Shown piece by piece: positions 13,409-22,736 of a stretch of 37,804 nucleotides of DNA. The translations under genes were made by a program, and so were the position numbers. The stretch covers positions 1 to 37,804 of the forward strand of contig JAJRWE010000090.1 in the NCBI GenBank assembly GCA_024276955.1, read 5' to 3'. Source of the DNA: Gammaproteobacteria bacterium (GTDB lineage: Bacteria; Pseudomonadota; Gammaproteobacteria; SZUA-152). The notes under the pieces were generated by a model. The model worked only from the letters and a program-made list of their open reading frames with translations. It did not search any database and had not been told where the DNA came from. Each line of letters opens with the position of its first letter. The stretch's first letter is position 1.

Positions 13409-14427
13409 ACGTCCGCGCCGAACAATTGGCCTCGCAGGTGAAGGAGGGCCTGGCGCCGGTCTACCTGATCAGCGGCGACGAGCCCCTGCAACAGGGCGAG
13501 GCCTGCGATGCCATCCGCCAGGCCGCGCGCGAGCAGGGCTTCAGCGAGCGCCAGGTGATGCACGCCGAGGCCGGCTTCGACTGGAGCGCGCTGCTGGCCG
13601 AGGCCAATGCGCTTTCCCTGTTCGCCGAGCAGAAGCTCATCGAACTGCGTATTCCCAACGGCAAGCCGGGTACGGAGGGTAGCAAGGCCCTGCTGGCCTA
13701 TCTCGAACGCCCGCCCGAGGACACGGTGCTGCTGATTATCAGCGGCAAGCTGGACAAGAATGCGCAAAAGGCCAAGTGGTTCAAGGCCGTGGACAAGACC
13801 GGCGTGAACGTGCAGGTGTGGCCGGTGGATGCGCAGCAGATGCCGGGCTGGATTGAGCAGCGTTTGCGTGCGCGCGGCCTGCAGCCGGAGACCGGTGCCG
13901 CGGCGCTGCTGGCCGAGCGAGTGGAGGGAAATCTGCTCGCCGCAGCGCAGGAGGTGGAGAAGTTGGTGCTGTCCTGCGCTGGCGGCGCGCTGAGCGTTGG
14001 GCAGGTGGAAGAGGCGGTGGCCAATAGTGCGCGCTTCGACGTCTTCGGCCTGGTGGATGTGGCCCTACTGGGCGATGTGCCGCACTTGATGCGCATGTTC
14101 GAGGGCTTGCGCGCCGAGGGCGCGGAACCGCTGGGCCTGCTGTGGATATTGGCGCGGGAGATCCGCAGTCTGGCCGACATGGCCGCGCAGATGCAGGCGG
14201 GGGCGCCGCTGGACCGGGTCATGACGCGGGTCTGGGGCAAACGCAAGGCGGTGGTACGCGCCGGCCTGCAGCGTCACAATGCAGTGCGCTGGCAGCAACT
14301 GCTGCGTCGCGCCGGGCGTATCGACCGTCTTGTCAAGGGAGCACCGGGCAATGCCTGGGATGAGCTGTTGCAGTTGTGCCTGTTGATGGCCGGGGTGCCG
14401 TTGTTTCGGCCGGTGGCGGTGATCTGA
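13405..14427 (+). CDS. holA: DNA polymerase III subunit delta
   Basis: HolA is the delta subunit of the clamp loader; it opens the beta sliding clamp during loading on DNA. The 340-residue product has the family features. The N-terminal domain begins MNVRAEQLASQVKEGLAPVY, then LISGDEPLQQGEACDAIRQAA (clamp-binding region), AEANALSLFAEQKLIELRIP, and TVLLIISGKLDKNAQKAKWF. The C-terminal collar domain runs to about residue 335 (RIDRLVKGAPGNAWDELLQLCL). The start overlaps the lptE stop (ATGA), indicating translational coupling. The next gene, 76 bp away, is a sensor kinase instead of the usual nadD. Confidence 0.95.
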   Translation: MNVRAEQLASQVKEGLAPVYLISGDEPLQQGEACDAIRQAAREQGFSERQVMHAEAGFDWSALLAEANALSLFAEQKLIELRIPNGKPGTEGSKALLAYLERPPEDTVLLIISGKLDKNAQKAKWFKAVDKTGVNVQVWPVDAQQMPGWIEQRLRARGLQPETGAAALLAERVEGNLLAAAQEVEKLVLSCAGGALSVGQVEEAVANSARFDVFGLVDVALLGDVPHLMRMFEGLRAEGAEPLGLLWILAREIRSLADMAAQMQAGAPLDRVMTRVWGKRKAVVRAGLQRHNAVRWQQLLRRAGRIDRLVKGAPGNAWDELLQLCLLMAGVPLFRPVAVI

Positions 14428-14503
14428 TCGGGATTGCATGTCCAGCGTTTTCGGGTAGGGTTGCAACGCAGACTTTGGGCTTGGCAACCGAGGAATCGTT
14501 TGG

Positions 14504-16993
14504 ATGGTGAAATGGATTTCATGTCTTATGCACTGCAGGATGGTGGCGGCTGTTCTGGTTGCGTGCCTGTGTTCGCCGTCGTTGCTGTCAGCAACGGAGC
14601 CGGCTTCTCCATCTGTCGCTGCCGAGCTGCAGAGCGGGCGGTTTGCCGAACTTGGACTGTCGGCCGACGAGCGACGCTGGCTGGCAGATCACCCCGAGAT
14701 TCGTCTGGGTGTGGATCCGGCCTGGCCACCGTTTGAATTTGTCGATGAGCAGGGCCGTTACCGGGGTATCGGCGCCGACGTTATCGCCTTGCTGAATGCG
14801 ATGCTGGGGACGGCCATGACACCTGTGCCAGGATTGGATTGGGCGGAGGTTATGGACAAGGCGCGCAAACATGAAGTCGATGTTTTACCGGCCGTGCGGG
14901 CAACCGCGGAGCGCCGGGAATTCCTTCATTTCACCCAGCCCTATTTTGTTTATCCCTATGTCATTTTCGTGCACAAAAACACCCGCTTCGTGACCAGCCT
15001 TGCCGATTTGTCAGGCAAGCGGGTGGCGGTGGAGCAGGCGTACGCCACCGAGGATTTGCTGCGGCGTCATTACCCGGAACTGGTGTTGCGCACGTACGCC
15101 AATACCTCGGAGGCGTTATACGCGCTGAGTCGTGGCGAGGTGAGCGCCTATGTGGGTAATCTGAATACGACATCCTGGGTCATGGATAGGCTGGGGATGA
15201 CGGACATCAAGGTCGCTGCGCCGACACCGTACAGCTTTGAGCAGAGCATCGCCGTCCGCAAGGACTGGCCGCAACTGGTGGCCATACTCAACAAGGCGAT
15301 TGAACACGTTTCACCGCAGCAATGGCAGGCGATCAAGAGCCGCTGGTTCGCGGTGCGTTTTGAGTATACCCAGGCCGTGGATAGTCGGGCACTGTGGCGG
15401 GCGGTGCTGCTGACAATTGCCATTGCCTTGCCGGTCCTGTTTTTTGTGCTGTGGTGGAACCGACGCCTGCAACGCGAGATTCGACGCCGTGAGGAAACCG
15501 AAGCCGCCTTGCGCACCAGCGATGCGCGCTACGAACAGGCGATCGCCGCCGTCAAGGAAAGCGTCTGGGATTGGGATATCAAGACCGGTGAATGCTACTT
15601 CAGCCCGCGCCTGTTTTATGATCTGGGCTATGACGATGATGTGGTACCCACCACCAACCAGGCCTGGGTCGAGCTGATCCACCCCGATGACCGCAATAAA
15701 AGGGCGCAGGCCCTGGCCGACTATGAGACCGGCGATCAGGGGCTAGAGACCTCCTTGGTGCTGGATTACCGGGTACGCCGCCGCGATGGCAGCTACGCGA
15801 TAATCCGTGCCGAGGGCCGCGCGGTCAGCCGGGATGCCGCCGGGCACGTGCTCCGCCGGGTGGGCACCCTGCGCGACATTACCGAACTGAAGGCGGCGGA
15901 GGAGCAGCTGCGTGAGAGCGAGCAGCAGCTGAAGACCATCCTCAATGCAGTCCCTCTGGCTATCGTGGTGGCCGCGCTGGACGGCGAGATCCTGATGGCC
16001 AACCCACACGCCGCGCGGGAAATCGAAAGCACCCGCCGGCCTTTGGTGGGGCGCAACATGCGGGAGTTTTATTCCGACCCCGCAGCGCGTGATTCCGTGA
16101 TGGCGGCATTGTCCGAGCACGGTCAGCTGCTTAACCGGGAAATGGTTTTTCGTACCGACAGCGGTAAATTGCTGGAAGGATTGTTGTCTATCATGCTCAT
16201 CAAAATGGGTAGGCAGACGGTGTCGCTGGGTATTCTGGTCAATCTGACCGAACGCATGCAGATGGAACGGGATCTGGCAGCGGCGCGTGACCTGGCCGAG
16301 CGCGCCAATCGCAGCAAGTCGGAATTTCTGGCCAACATGAGCCATGAACTGCGCACCCCGCTGAATGCCATTATTGGTTTTACAGGGGTGCTCAAAGACG
16401 GCATGGCGGGGCCGGTCAATGAGGAGCAGGCCAAACAACTGGGCATGGTCTATGGTTCTGCGCGCCACCTGTTGGCGCTGATCAACGACATTCTCGATCT
16501 GTCCAAGGTAGAAGCGGGCCGGGTTGATATTGTTACCGAGCGGTTTCTCCTGGCGCCGTTTCTGGAAGAGATTCATGCCCTGATGAAACCCCTGGCCACG
16601 GCCAAGGGGCTGGCATTGCGATGGGAAAGTACGCGTTTGGACTGCCTGGTTTCCGATCGTGGCAAGCTGCGACAGGTGCTGGTCAACCTGCTGGGCAATG
16701 CCATCAAGTTTACCGAGACCGGTTCGGTGACGCTGTCCTGCCGGCAAATCGATGATGAAGTGGTCATTGAGGTCACGGATACCGGCATTGGTATTGCCCT
16801 TGCTGACCAGACGCGTATTTTTAATACCTTCGAACAGGCAGATACAAGCAGCGAGCGAGAATATGAGGGAACCGGCCTGGGTCTGGCCATCTGCCGGCGT
16901 TTTGTTGAAATGTTGGGCGGTAACATCCGTGTTGTTCGTAGTGCGCCCGGTGAAGGCTCCACGTTTCGCATTGGTCTGCCGCTGAGCTCGTGA
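14504..16993 (+). CDS. Sensor histidine kinase with periplasmic solute-binding domain and two PAS domains
   Basis: An 829-residue membrane sensor kinase. Signal peptide 1-30; a family-3 solute-binding domain at about 60-285 (RLGVDPAWPPFEFVDEQGRY, ADVIALLNAML, SLADLSGKRVAVEQ); one membrane helix at about 300-318 (LTIAIALPVLFFVLWW); two PAS domains at about 335-460 and 472-590, the first with a PAC-like end (RRVGTLRDITELK). HisKA follows with the H-box FLANMSHELRTPLNAIIGF and phospho-acceptor H614. HATPase has VNLLGNAIKF (N), DTGIGIA (G1) and GTGLGLAI (G2). There is no fused receiver, so the adjacent receiver proteins are the likely partners. It probably senses a small molecule such as an amino acid; the ligand is not identifiable. 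The start has GAGGAA eight bases upstream. Confidence 0.92.
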   Translation: MVKWISCLMHCRMVAAVLVACLCSPSLLSATEPASPSVAAELQSGRFAELGLSADERRWLADHPEIRLGVDPAWPPFEFVDEQGRYRGIGADVIALLNAMLGTAMTPVPGLDWAEVMDKARKHEVDVLPAVRATAERREFLHFTQPYFVYPYVIFVHKNTRFVTSLADLSGKRVAVEQAYATEDLLRRHYPELVLRTYANTSEALYALSRGEVSAYVGNLNTTSWVMDRLGMTDIKVAAPTPYSFEQSIAVRKDWPQLVAILNKAIEHVSPQQWQAIKSRWFAVRFEYTQAVDSRALWRAVLLTIAIALPVLFFVLWWNRRLQREIRRREETEAALRTSDARYEQAIAAVKESVWDWDIKTGECYFSPRLFYDLGYDDDVVPTTNQAWVELIHPDDRNKRAQALADYETGDQGLETSLVLDYRVRRRDGSYAIIRAEGRAVSRDAAGHVLRRVGTLRDITELKAAEEQLRESEQQLKTILNAVPLAIVVAALDGEILMANPHAAREIESTRRPLVGRNMREFYSDPAARDSVMAALSEHGQLLNREMVFRTDSGKLLEGLLSIMLIKMGRQTVSLGILVNLTERMQMERDLAAARDLAERANRSKSEFLANMSHELRTPLNAIIGFTGVLKDGMAGPVNEEQAKQLGMVYGSARHLLALINDILDLSKVEAGRVDIVTERFLLAPFLEEIHALMKPLATAKGLALRWESTRLDCLVSDRGKLRQVLVNLLGNAIKFTETGSVTLSCRQIDDEVVIEVTDTGIGIALADQTRIFNTFEQADTSSEREYEGTGLGLAICRRFVEMLGGNIRVVRSAPGEGSTFRIGLPLSS

Positions 16994-17056
16994 GGCCGCA
17001 TTGCGGTGTGTCTTCATCCGGCCAGGGGAAAAGGCCGGGAAAATAAGGAAGGCTTC

Positions 17057-17431
17057 GTGAATACAACAGGCATCATTATTGCGGATGACAACGCCCAGAA
17101 CCTGTATCTGGCGCGTTTTCTTCTGGAGCAGGCGGGTTATACCGTGCGCGAGGCATGCAACGGTGAAGAGGCCGTTGCCCTGAATCGGGCCGAGATGCCC
17201 AGCCTGATTTTGATGGATATCCAGATGCCGGGCATGGATGGACTGGAAGCCACACGCAGTATCAAAAGCCAGCAGCCTGCGCCGCTCATCGTCGCGCTGA
17301 CGGCCCGCGCCATGAGTGGTGACCGCGAACATATTCTGGCCGCCGGTTGCGACGGTTATATCGAAAAGCCCATCGACCCGGCGACGTTTGTTGAACGGGT
17401 AAAAAGCTACCTGACGAAGGTGTCGGAATGA
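17057..17431 (+). CDS. Stand-alone response-regulator receiver (DivK/CheY-like)
   Basis: A single receiver domain of 124 residues with no output domain. The acidic pocket DDN is at the N-terminus (IIIADDNAQN), the phospho-acceptor is D54 in LILMDIQMPGMDG, the switch threonine is in VALTARAMSG and the conserved lysine in YIEKPID. GTG 17057 is chosen because it has AAGGAAGG just upstream and starts right before the first strand; an earlier in-frame start at 17006 would add an unusual basic extension. It follows the sensor kinase by 63 bp and its stop overlaps the next start by four bases (ATGA). It likely carries phosphate between the two kinases or to an unlinked target, as DivK-type proteins do. 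Confidence 0.9.
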   Translation: MNTTGIIIADDNAQNLYLARFLLEQAGYTVREACNGEEAVALNRAEMPSLILMDIQMPGMDGLEATRSIKSQQPAPLIVALTARAMSGDREHILAAGCDGYIEKPIDPATFVERVKSYLTKVSE

Positions 17432-18696
17432 ACATATTGATTGTCGATGACAAGCTGGAAAACCTGTATCTATTACGCGTTTTATTAGGCAGCAAAGGCT
17501 ATGACGTAACTGAAGCCAGCAATGGCAAGGAGGCCCTGGAGCGTGCCCGTGAAACACCGCCGGCGCTGATAATTTCCGACATACTCATGCCCGTCATGGA
17601 CGGTTTTGCCCTGTGCCGGGCCTGGAGGGCGGATACCCGGCTTGCATCGATTCCCTTTATTTTTTACACCGCCACCTACACCGAACCCAAGGACAAGGAA
17701 TTCGCCCTCAGTCTGGGCGCTGCCCGGTTTCTCGTCAAACCGCAGGAAGGCCACGTTTTTTTGCACGAGGTTGAAAGTGCATTATTGGCTGGAGAACAGG
17801 CAGGCAACCGCTCGAATCACGTCACGGCAACATTGCCGGAAGAGATGACGGAGGTGAGCGAGAAGGATTTCTACCGTCAGTACAACGCACGTCTGGTGAA
17901 CAAGCTGGAAGACAAGCTGGAAGAAATCGCACAGAAAAACCGGGCCCTGGCGGCACGGGAGCAATCCCTGTGTGAAGCCAATGCCCGGCTGGAAGAACGT
18001 GTTGCGCAACGTACCCGGGAGCTGGAAGTTGCCAATGAAGAGCTGGAAGCCTTTAATTATTCCGTTTCCCATGACCTGCGCGCGCCTCTGCGGCGTGTGG
18101 AAGGTTTTAACCAGGCCCTACAGGAAGAATGTGCGGGCCAGTTGAGCGAGCAGGGGCGGGATCATCTACGGCGTATTGGCAAAGCGGTTGGGCATATGAG
18201 CGAACTGATTGACGGCATGCTGGAATTGTCTCGTCTGAATCACGGTGAACTGCTGCGGGAAATCGTCAGCCTGAGCGCCATGGCGGAAGCCGTATCGACC
18301 AAGCTGCGAGAAACGGAGCCGGCGCGTGACGTGAGCATTTGTATCCAGTCGAACATCGTGGTGACGGGCGACCGCCGGCTGCTGAGTATCATCCTGGACA
18401 ATCTGCTGGGAAATGCCTGGAAATTTACCGCCAAGACCGCGCAAGCACGTATCGAATTTGGCGTCACCGAACGGGATGGCAAGAGTGTCTATTACGTTGC
18501 AGATAATGGCGCCGGGTTTGACATGGCGTATGCCGGAAAGCTGTTTAAAGCCCTCCAGCGCCTGCACTTTGTCCAGGAATTTCCGGGTATTGGCATCGGG
18601 CTGGCCTCCGTGGCGCGCTGTATCCGTCGCCTCGGCGGGCGTGTTTGGGTGGAAAGTGAGCCGGAGAAAGGCGCCACCTTTTATTTCACTTTCTAG
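17428..18696 (+). CDS. Receiver-histidine kinase hybrid (REC-HisKA-HATPase)
   Basis: A soluble 422-residue protein with an N-terminal receiver (1-120; phospho-acceptor D51 in IISDILMPVMDG; TAT switch; lysine in FLVKPQ), then a coiled-coil linker at about 145-205. HisKA follows with H215 in YSVSHDLRAPLRRVEGF, and HATPase with DNLLGNAWKFT and DNGAGFDMAY. The H-box type (SHDLRAPL) is the one common after phytochrome-like and PAS kinases. No membrane helix is seen. It starts inside the stop of the lone receiver gene, so the three genes form one operon. The N-terminal receiver probably controls the kinase, receiving phosphate from the upstream membrane kinase. No DNA-binding or diguanylate output is encoded in the cluster. 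Confidence 0.9.
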   Translation: MNILIVDDKLENLYLLRVLLGSKGYDVTEASNGKEALERARETPPALIISDILMPVMDGFALCRAWRADTRLASIPFIFYTATYTEPKDKEFALSLGAARFLVKPQEGHVFLHEVESALLAGEQAGNRSNHVTATLPEEMTEVSEKDFYRQYNARLVNKLEDKLEEIAQKNRALAAREQSLCEANARLEERVAQRTRELEVANEELEAFNYSVSHDLRAPLRRVEGFNQALQEECAGQLSEQGRDHLRRIGKAVGHMSELIDGMLELSRLNHGELLREIVSLSAMAEAVSTKLRETEPARDVSICIQSNIVVTGDRRLLSIILDNLLGNAWKFTAKTAQARIEFGVTERDGKSVYYVADNGAGFDMAYAGKLFKALQRLHFVQEFPGIGIGLASVARCIRRLGGRVWVESEPEKGATFYFTF

Positions 18697-18698
18697 GG

Positions 18699-18727
18699 CT
18701 GTCAAAATGATGGTTAACGCCCCCTAA
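18699..18727 (+). repeat. Solo terminal-repeat-like sequence
   Basis: Begins two bases after the receiver-kinase stop. It matches the right end of the 28205-28476 element at 23 of 29 positions, including the shared CTGTCA start and CGCCCCCTA end. No matching left end was found nearby, so it may be a remnant or a diverged relative. Confidence 0.5.
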
Positions 18728-18895
18728 GTTTTCCGTCTATCAGCCCCCTTTAATTCCAAAAATCGAGTACGGCCGGCCTGAATGCGGCAGTTTTGCGCAA
18801 GTGGGTGGGGCAATACCCTGGCTAAATTGTTACAATTGCATTGATTGATGGCCGGTGGCGGTGGTTTGAGAGGCGCCCATATAGGACGAATCAGC

Positions 18896-19041
18896 GTAGG
18901 AGCGGGCCATGCCCGCGATAACCGCCAAAATCTGCTACGCACGGGGTTATAGAGAACACAGAGAACATGGAGATCAACAACATGGTTTTCTCTGTGACTC
19001 TGTGGCGAGAAATTTTTTTCGCGGGCATGGCCCGCTCCTAC
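18896..19041. repeat. Inverted REP pair (BIME-like)
   Basis: A 23-bp unit at 18896-18918, starting GTAGGAGCGGGCCATG, recurs as its exact reverse complement at 19019-19041. Each unit has an internal GCGGGC-CAT-GCCCGC hairpin. It resembles Pseudomonas-type REP sequences. Between them CACAGAGAA (18957-18965) and TTCTCTGTG (18988-18996) form a second inverted pair, each with a CATG just inside. Confidence 0.85.
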
Positions 19042-19073
19042 GGAATTGGCTTTGTGAAAGACAGGTATTCGGG

Positions 19074-20330
19074 ATGGACGTAAAACAGTACATGCAGGAC
19101 CTGGGGCAGCGCGCCCGCGCCGCGTCGCGGGCTATGGCGCGCGCGCATACCGGGGCCAAGAATGATGCCCTGCTGTACATCGCCGCGGCGCTGGAATCGG
19201 CACAGGCCGAACTCATCGCCGAGAATGCCAAGGATCTCGAACAGGGTCGCAAGGACGGCCTCGACGATGCCCTGCTGGATCGTCTGGCGCTGAACGAGGA
19301 ACGCATCAAAGGCATGGCCGAGGGCCTGCGCCAGATCGCCGCGCTGCCCGATCCGGTGGGCGAGATCACCGATCTCAGCTATCGCCCGTCCGGCATCCAG
19401 GTGGGCAAGATGCGCGTGCCGCTGGGCGTCATCGGCATTATTTATGAGTCGCGCCCCAACGTCACCGCCGACGCCGCGGCTCTGTGCCTGAAGTCGGGCA
19501 ATGCCGCCATCCTGCGCGGCGGCTCTGAGGCCCGCTATTCCAATCAGGCCATTGCCGGCGCCATCCACGCCGGGCTGGAACAGGCCGGCCTGCCGCACGA
19601 TGCGGTGCAGGTGGTGGAGACCACCGACCGCGCCGCAGTCGGCGAGCTGATCGCCATGCCGGAGTATGTCGATGTCATCGTACCGCGTGGCGGCAAGGGA
19701 CTGATTGCGCGAATTTCGCAGGATGCCCGCGTGCCGGTGATCAAGCACCTGCACGGTGTTTGTCACGTCTACATCGACGCACAGGCCGATCTCGACAAGG
19801 CCGTGGCCATCGCCTTCAACGCCAAGACCCACCGCTATGGCGTGTGCAATGCCATGGAGACCCTGCTGGTCGATGCCGCGGTGGCCGGGGTGGTTTTACC
19901 GCGTCTGGCCACGGAGTATGCGAAAGAGAGTGTTGAGCTGCGCGGCTGTGAGCGCACGCGGGTGATCCTGTCCGGCATCAACGCCGCCAGCGAGGCCGAC
20001 TGGGACGAGGAGTACCTCGCGCCGATTCTGTCGATCCGCGTGGTGGACGGGCTGGATGCCGCCATTGAACACCTACACGCGCACAGCTCCGGACACACCG
20101 AATCCATCGTCACCGAGGACTACAGCAAGGCGCGGCGCTTCCTCGCCGAGGTGGACTCCAGCTCGGTGATGGTCAACGCCTCGACGCGCTTCGCCGATGG
20201 CTTCGAATACGGCCTCGGCGCCGAGATCGGCATCTCCACTGACAAGATTCATGTGCGCGGCCCGGTGGGTCTGGAGGGGTTGACCTCGCAGAAGTTTATC
20301 GTCCTCGGCGATGGCCAGATCCGACAGTAA
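19074..20330 (+). CDS. proA: Gamma-glutamyl phosphate reductase
   Basis: ProA reduces gamma-glutamyl phosphate to glutamate semialdehyde with NADPH, the second step of proline synthesis from glutamate. The 418-residue product begins [20 protein letters not shown] and has the cofactor-domain motif [20 protein letters not shown] and [14 protein letters not shown]. The catalytic cysteine is C230 in [11 protein letters not shown]. The C-terminus has the family signature [23 protein letters not shown] 19074 fits the known N-terminus; the frame extends upstream through the REP element and is not coding there. It precedes nadD by 18 bp, a conserved proA-nadD order. No proB is in the window. Confidence 0.96.
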   Translation: MDVKQYMQDLGQRARAASRAMARAHTGAKNDALLYIAAALESAQAELIAENAKDLEQGRKDGLDDALLDRLALNEERIKGMAEGLRQIAALPDPVGEITDLSYRPSGIQVGKMRVPLGVIGIIYESRPNVTADAAALCLKSGNAAILRGGSEARYSNQAIAGAIHAGLEQAGLPHDAVQVVETTDRAAVGELIAMPEYVDVIVPRGGKGLIARISQDARVPVIKHLHGVCHVYIDAQADLDKAVAIAFNAKTHRYGVCNAMETLLVDAAVAGVVLPRLATEYAKESVELRGCERTRVILSGINAASEADWDEEYLAPILSIRVVDGLDAAIEHLHAHSSGHTESIVTEDYSKARRFLAEVDSSSVMVNASTRFADGFEYGLGAEIGISTDKIHVRGPVGLEGLTSQKFIVLGDGQIRQ

Positions 20331-20348
20331 GCGCGGTCATCAGCGGTA

Positions 20349-21017
20349 ATGATCGGCATCTACGGCGGCACCTTCGACCCGGTGCACTTCGGCCACCTGC
20401 GCGCGGCGCTGGAGGTCTATCAGGGCCTGGGCCTGCACGAGATGCGCCTGCTGCCCTGTTACCAGCCGCCGCACCGTGCGCCGCCGGTGGCCGATGCACG
20501 GGCACGCCTGACCATGCTGCGTTCGGCGGTGGGTACGGATACCCGCGGCCTGGTGGTGGACAACCGCGAGATGCGGCGCGAGGGGGTGTCGTACATGGTG
20601 GACACCCTGGTCTCGTTGCGTGCGGCGCTGAATGACGAGCCGCTGTGCCTGGTGCTGGGCGCGGATGCCTTTTTGCAGCTGCACCGCTGGCGTCGCTGGG
20701 AAGAGATTATTTCGCTGGCGCATATAGTGGTGACACATCGCCCCGGCTGGACGCTGGCCGCCGACGCGCCAAACCTTGATCCGGTCCTGGCCCGGCTGTG
20801 GCGAGATTGCCACGTCGGTGATGTTGCCGAGCTGGCAGCGGCCCCGGCAGGGCGCATACTGCAGTTCACCATCACCCAGCTGGATATCTCGGCGACGCGT
20901 ATCCGGGCGATGGTGGCAAGGGGCGAGAGTCCACGATTTCTGCTGCCGGAGAAGGTCTGGAACCTGATCCGTCTGCAGGGCCTGTACCATATCAAGAGAG
21001 AAGTAGATGAAGACTGA
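20349..21017 (+). CDS. nadD: Nicotinate-nucleotide adenylyltransferase
   Basis: NadD transfers AMP from ATP to nicotinate mononucleotide to make deamido-NAD, in NAD synthesis. The 222-residue product has the nucleotidyltransferase signature [13 protein letters not shown] at residues 6-18. The middle has [14 protein letters not shown], typical of NadD, and the end has the ATP-binding [13 protein letters not shown] and the [16 protein letters not shown] tail. The start is 18 bp after proA. Its 3' end overlaps rsfS by 11 bases, pointing to coupled translation in a nadD-rsfS-rlmH operon. Confidence 0.96.
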   Translation: MIGIYGGTFDPVHFGHLRAALEVYQGLGLHEMRLLPCYQPPHRAPPVADARARLTMLRSAVGTDTRGLVVDNREMRREGVSYMVDTLVSLRAALNDEPLCLVLGADAFLQLHRWRRWEEIISLAHIVVTHRPGWTLAADAPNLDPVLARLWRDCHVGDVAELAAAPAGRILQFTITQLDISATRIRAMVARGESPRFLLPEKVWNLIRLQGLYHIKREVDED

Positions 21018-21363
21018 AGAACTGACCACCCTGGTGGTGGATGCCCTTGAAGATCTCAAGGCCGTGGATCTGCACGTCATCGACGTGCGTGACAAGACCA
21101 GCATTACCGACGTGATGGTGATCGCCACCGGCACCTCCAACCGGCACGTCAAGTCGCTGGGCGGCAACGTGGTGCTGAAGGCCAAGAAAGCCGGCCAACA
21201 GCCCTTGGGCGAAGAAGGCCTCGACGCCGGTGAGTGGGCGCTCATCGACCTCGGTGACGTGGTGGTGCACGTGATGCAGCCCGAGGTGCGGGATTTCTAC
21301 CAGTTGGAAAAGCTCTGGGAGACGGACGAGCAGTCCGCCGACGAAACCAGCCAAGCCGGCTAG
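21007..21363 (+). CDS. rsfS: Ribosomal silencing factor RsfS
   Basis: RsfS binds ribosomal protein L14 on the 50S subunit and blocks joining with the 30S subunit, lowering translation in starvation. The 118-residue product has the family core [20 protein letters not shown], then [13 protein letters not shown] and the [15 protein letters not shown] block near the C-terminus with the FYQLEKLW end. ATG 21007 lies inside nadD, preceded by an AGAGAAG-type ribosome-binding site. The order nadD-rsfS-rlmH is conserved in gammaproteobacteria. Confidence 0.96.
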   Translation: MKTEELTTLVVDALEDLKAVDLHVIDVRDKTSITDVMVIATGTSNRHVKSLGGNVVLKAKKAGQQPLGEEGLDAGEWALIDLGDVVVHVMQPEVRDFYQLEKLWETDEQSADETSQAG

Positions 21364-21378
21364 TGCGAAGTCTGATTC

Positions 21379-21846
21379 ATGCGCATCCACCTGATTGCCG
21401 TGGGCGCCCGAATGCCCGCCTGGGTGACACAGGGTTTCGAGGAATATGCCCGCCGCCTGCCGGCCGACTGCGCTCTGCAGCTGGTGGAGATCGCTGCCGG
21501 CAAGCGTGGTAAGAATGCCGATATCGCGCGTATCACCCGTGATGAGGGCGAACGTACCCTGGCTGCCATTCCCAAAGGTGCGCTGGTGGTGGCGCTGGAC
21601 GTGAAGGGCCGGGCCTGGAGTACCGAACAGCTGTCGCGGCAGCTCGATAGCTGGCTGCACGACGGTCGCGACATTGCCTTGCTGGTGGGAGGTCCCGAGG
21701 GACTGGCGCCGGAGTGCCTGGCGCGCGCGGAACAGCGCTGGTCGCTGTCGCCCCTGACCCTGCCGCATCCGCTGGTGCGCATCGTCGTCGCTGAACAGCT
21801 CTACCGTGCCTGGAGTATCCTCAATGGCCACCCCTATCACCGCTGA
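21379..21846 (+). CDS. rlmH: 23S rRNA pseudouridine-1915 N3-methyltransferase RlmH
   Basis: RlmH is a SPOUT methyltransferase that uses SAM to methylate pseudouridine 1915 in helix 69 of 23S rRNA. The 155-residue product starts [20 protein letters not shown] and has the knotted SAM-binding segment [14 protein letters not shown] followed by [20 protein letters not shown]. The family C-terminal [14 protein letters not shown] is complete. It is 15 bp after rsfS and 6 bp before maf, in the same operon. Confidence 0.97.
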   Translation: MRIHLIAVGARMPAWVTQGFEEYARRLPADCALQLVEIAAGKRGKNADIARITRDEGERTLAAIPKGALVVALDVKGRAWSTEQLSRQLDSWLHDGRDIALLVGGPEGLAPECLARAEQRWSLSPLTLPHPLVRIVVAEQLYRAWSILNGHPYHR

Positions 21847-21852
21847 CCTGCC

Positions 21853-22506
21853 GTGGTGAGCCTGCCTGATATCTATCTCGCATCGTCCTCGCCGCGTCGC
21901 CGTGAACTGCTGGATCAACTCGGTGTTCGTTTCGCCGTGGTGGCGCAGGATGTGCCGGAGCATTATGTATCCGACGAGGCACCCGAGGACTACGTGCAAC
22001 GCCTGGCGCTGGAGAAGGCGCGGGCGGGGTGGCACTGTTTGCCCCTTGATGCCCGCTGTCCCGTGTTGGGAGCCGACACGGCAGTGATCGTGGATGACCG
22101 GGTGCTGGGTAAACCGGCCGACCGTGACGAGGCATTGGCCATGCTGGCGATGCTGTCCGGGCGCGCACACCGGGTGTTGTCGGCGGTGGCCGTGGTTGGC
22201 GCCAGGGTCAGTGATGTAAGCGATGGGGGAGAACTCCGACAAAGACTAGGGCAATATAGGACGTCGGTGCGCCTCAGCGAGAGCCGGGTGTGGTTTCGCC
22301 GCATCGACGAGCGGGAACGCGCGGCCTACTGGGCCAGCGGTGAACCAGCCGGCAAGGCGGGGGCTGATGCCATCCAGGGCCTCGGCGCCCTGTTTGTCGA
22401 ACGGCTGGAAGGCAGCTATTCCGGCGTTATGGGCCTGCCCCTGTTCGAGACCGCCGAACTGTTGCGGGCCTGTGGCGTCCAACTGCCACCCGATATAGAT
22501 AACTGA
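21853..22506 (+). CDS. maf: Maf/YhdE-type nucleotide pyrophosphatase
   Basis: Maf-family enzymes hydrolyse the triphosphate of dTTP/UTP or modified nucleotides to the monophosphate. The product is 217 residues. It begins with the loop [16 protein letters not shown]; the conserved GADTAV with the active-site Asp is at about 74-79, and [11 protein letters not shown] closes the domain. GTG 21853 is the start, 6 bp after rlmH. Odd feature: between AVAVVGARV and [11 protein letters not shown] there are about 16 extra residues (near 118-135), encoded by a run of rare codons (CGA, AGA, CTA, AGG), compared with a short loop in the family. The frame is kept. Confidence 0.93.
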   Translation: MVSLPDIYLASSSPRRRELLDQLGVRFAVVAQDVPEHYVSDEAPEDYVQRLALEKARAGWHCLPLDARCPVLGADTAVIVDDRVLGKPADRDEALAMLAMLSGRAHRVLSAVAVVGARVSDVSDGGELRQRLGQYRTSVRLSESRVWFRRIDERERAAYWASGEPAGKAGADAIQGLGALFVERLEGSYSGVMGLPLFETAELLRACGVQLPPDIDN

Positions 22507-22736
22507 ATGATTCGCCACAGAGGCGCGGGGAACACGGAAAACGGCTGAAGGTTAATCAGGACCCTGCGGGTGCCTGCGCATTTACCAAGCCTTGCCCGCT
22601 GCCGATTCGGTCGCATTTACTGGCCGAAATTCTCTGTGTTCTCCGTGGCTCTGTGGTGAAATGAATGCATCCAATCCGGCTATTTTGATGACCGGAACAA
22701 TGACAGCCGGAACATCTTTAAGGATACCACCAAGCA
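22507..22736. repeat. Intergenic inverted repeat of the CACAGAG type
   Basis: The left arm 22513-22542 (starts CGCCACAGAGGCGCG) pairs imperfectly with the right arm 22629-22658 (ends GGCTCTGTGGTG). They are roughly 30 bp each and about 85 bp apart. The same motif occurs between the REP units upstream of proA. No gene is supported; rng starts at 22737. Confidence 0.65.

Larger units (their letters stand above)
18697..19073. other. Repeat-rich intergenic region before proA
   Basis: No gene supported. It holds a sequence related to the MITE end (18699-18727), an AT-rich part with no clear features, and an inverted REP pair enclosing CACAGAG-type repeats (18896-19041). The proA frame is open back to 18909, but that part is repeat DNA. 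Confidence 0.7.

Noticed and set aside
15743-17557. 604-codon minus-strand frame opposite the sensor kinase genes
   Set aside because: The plus strand carries complete kinase and receiver motifs; the antisense text has no motif and crosses gene boundaries.
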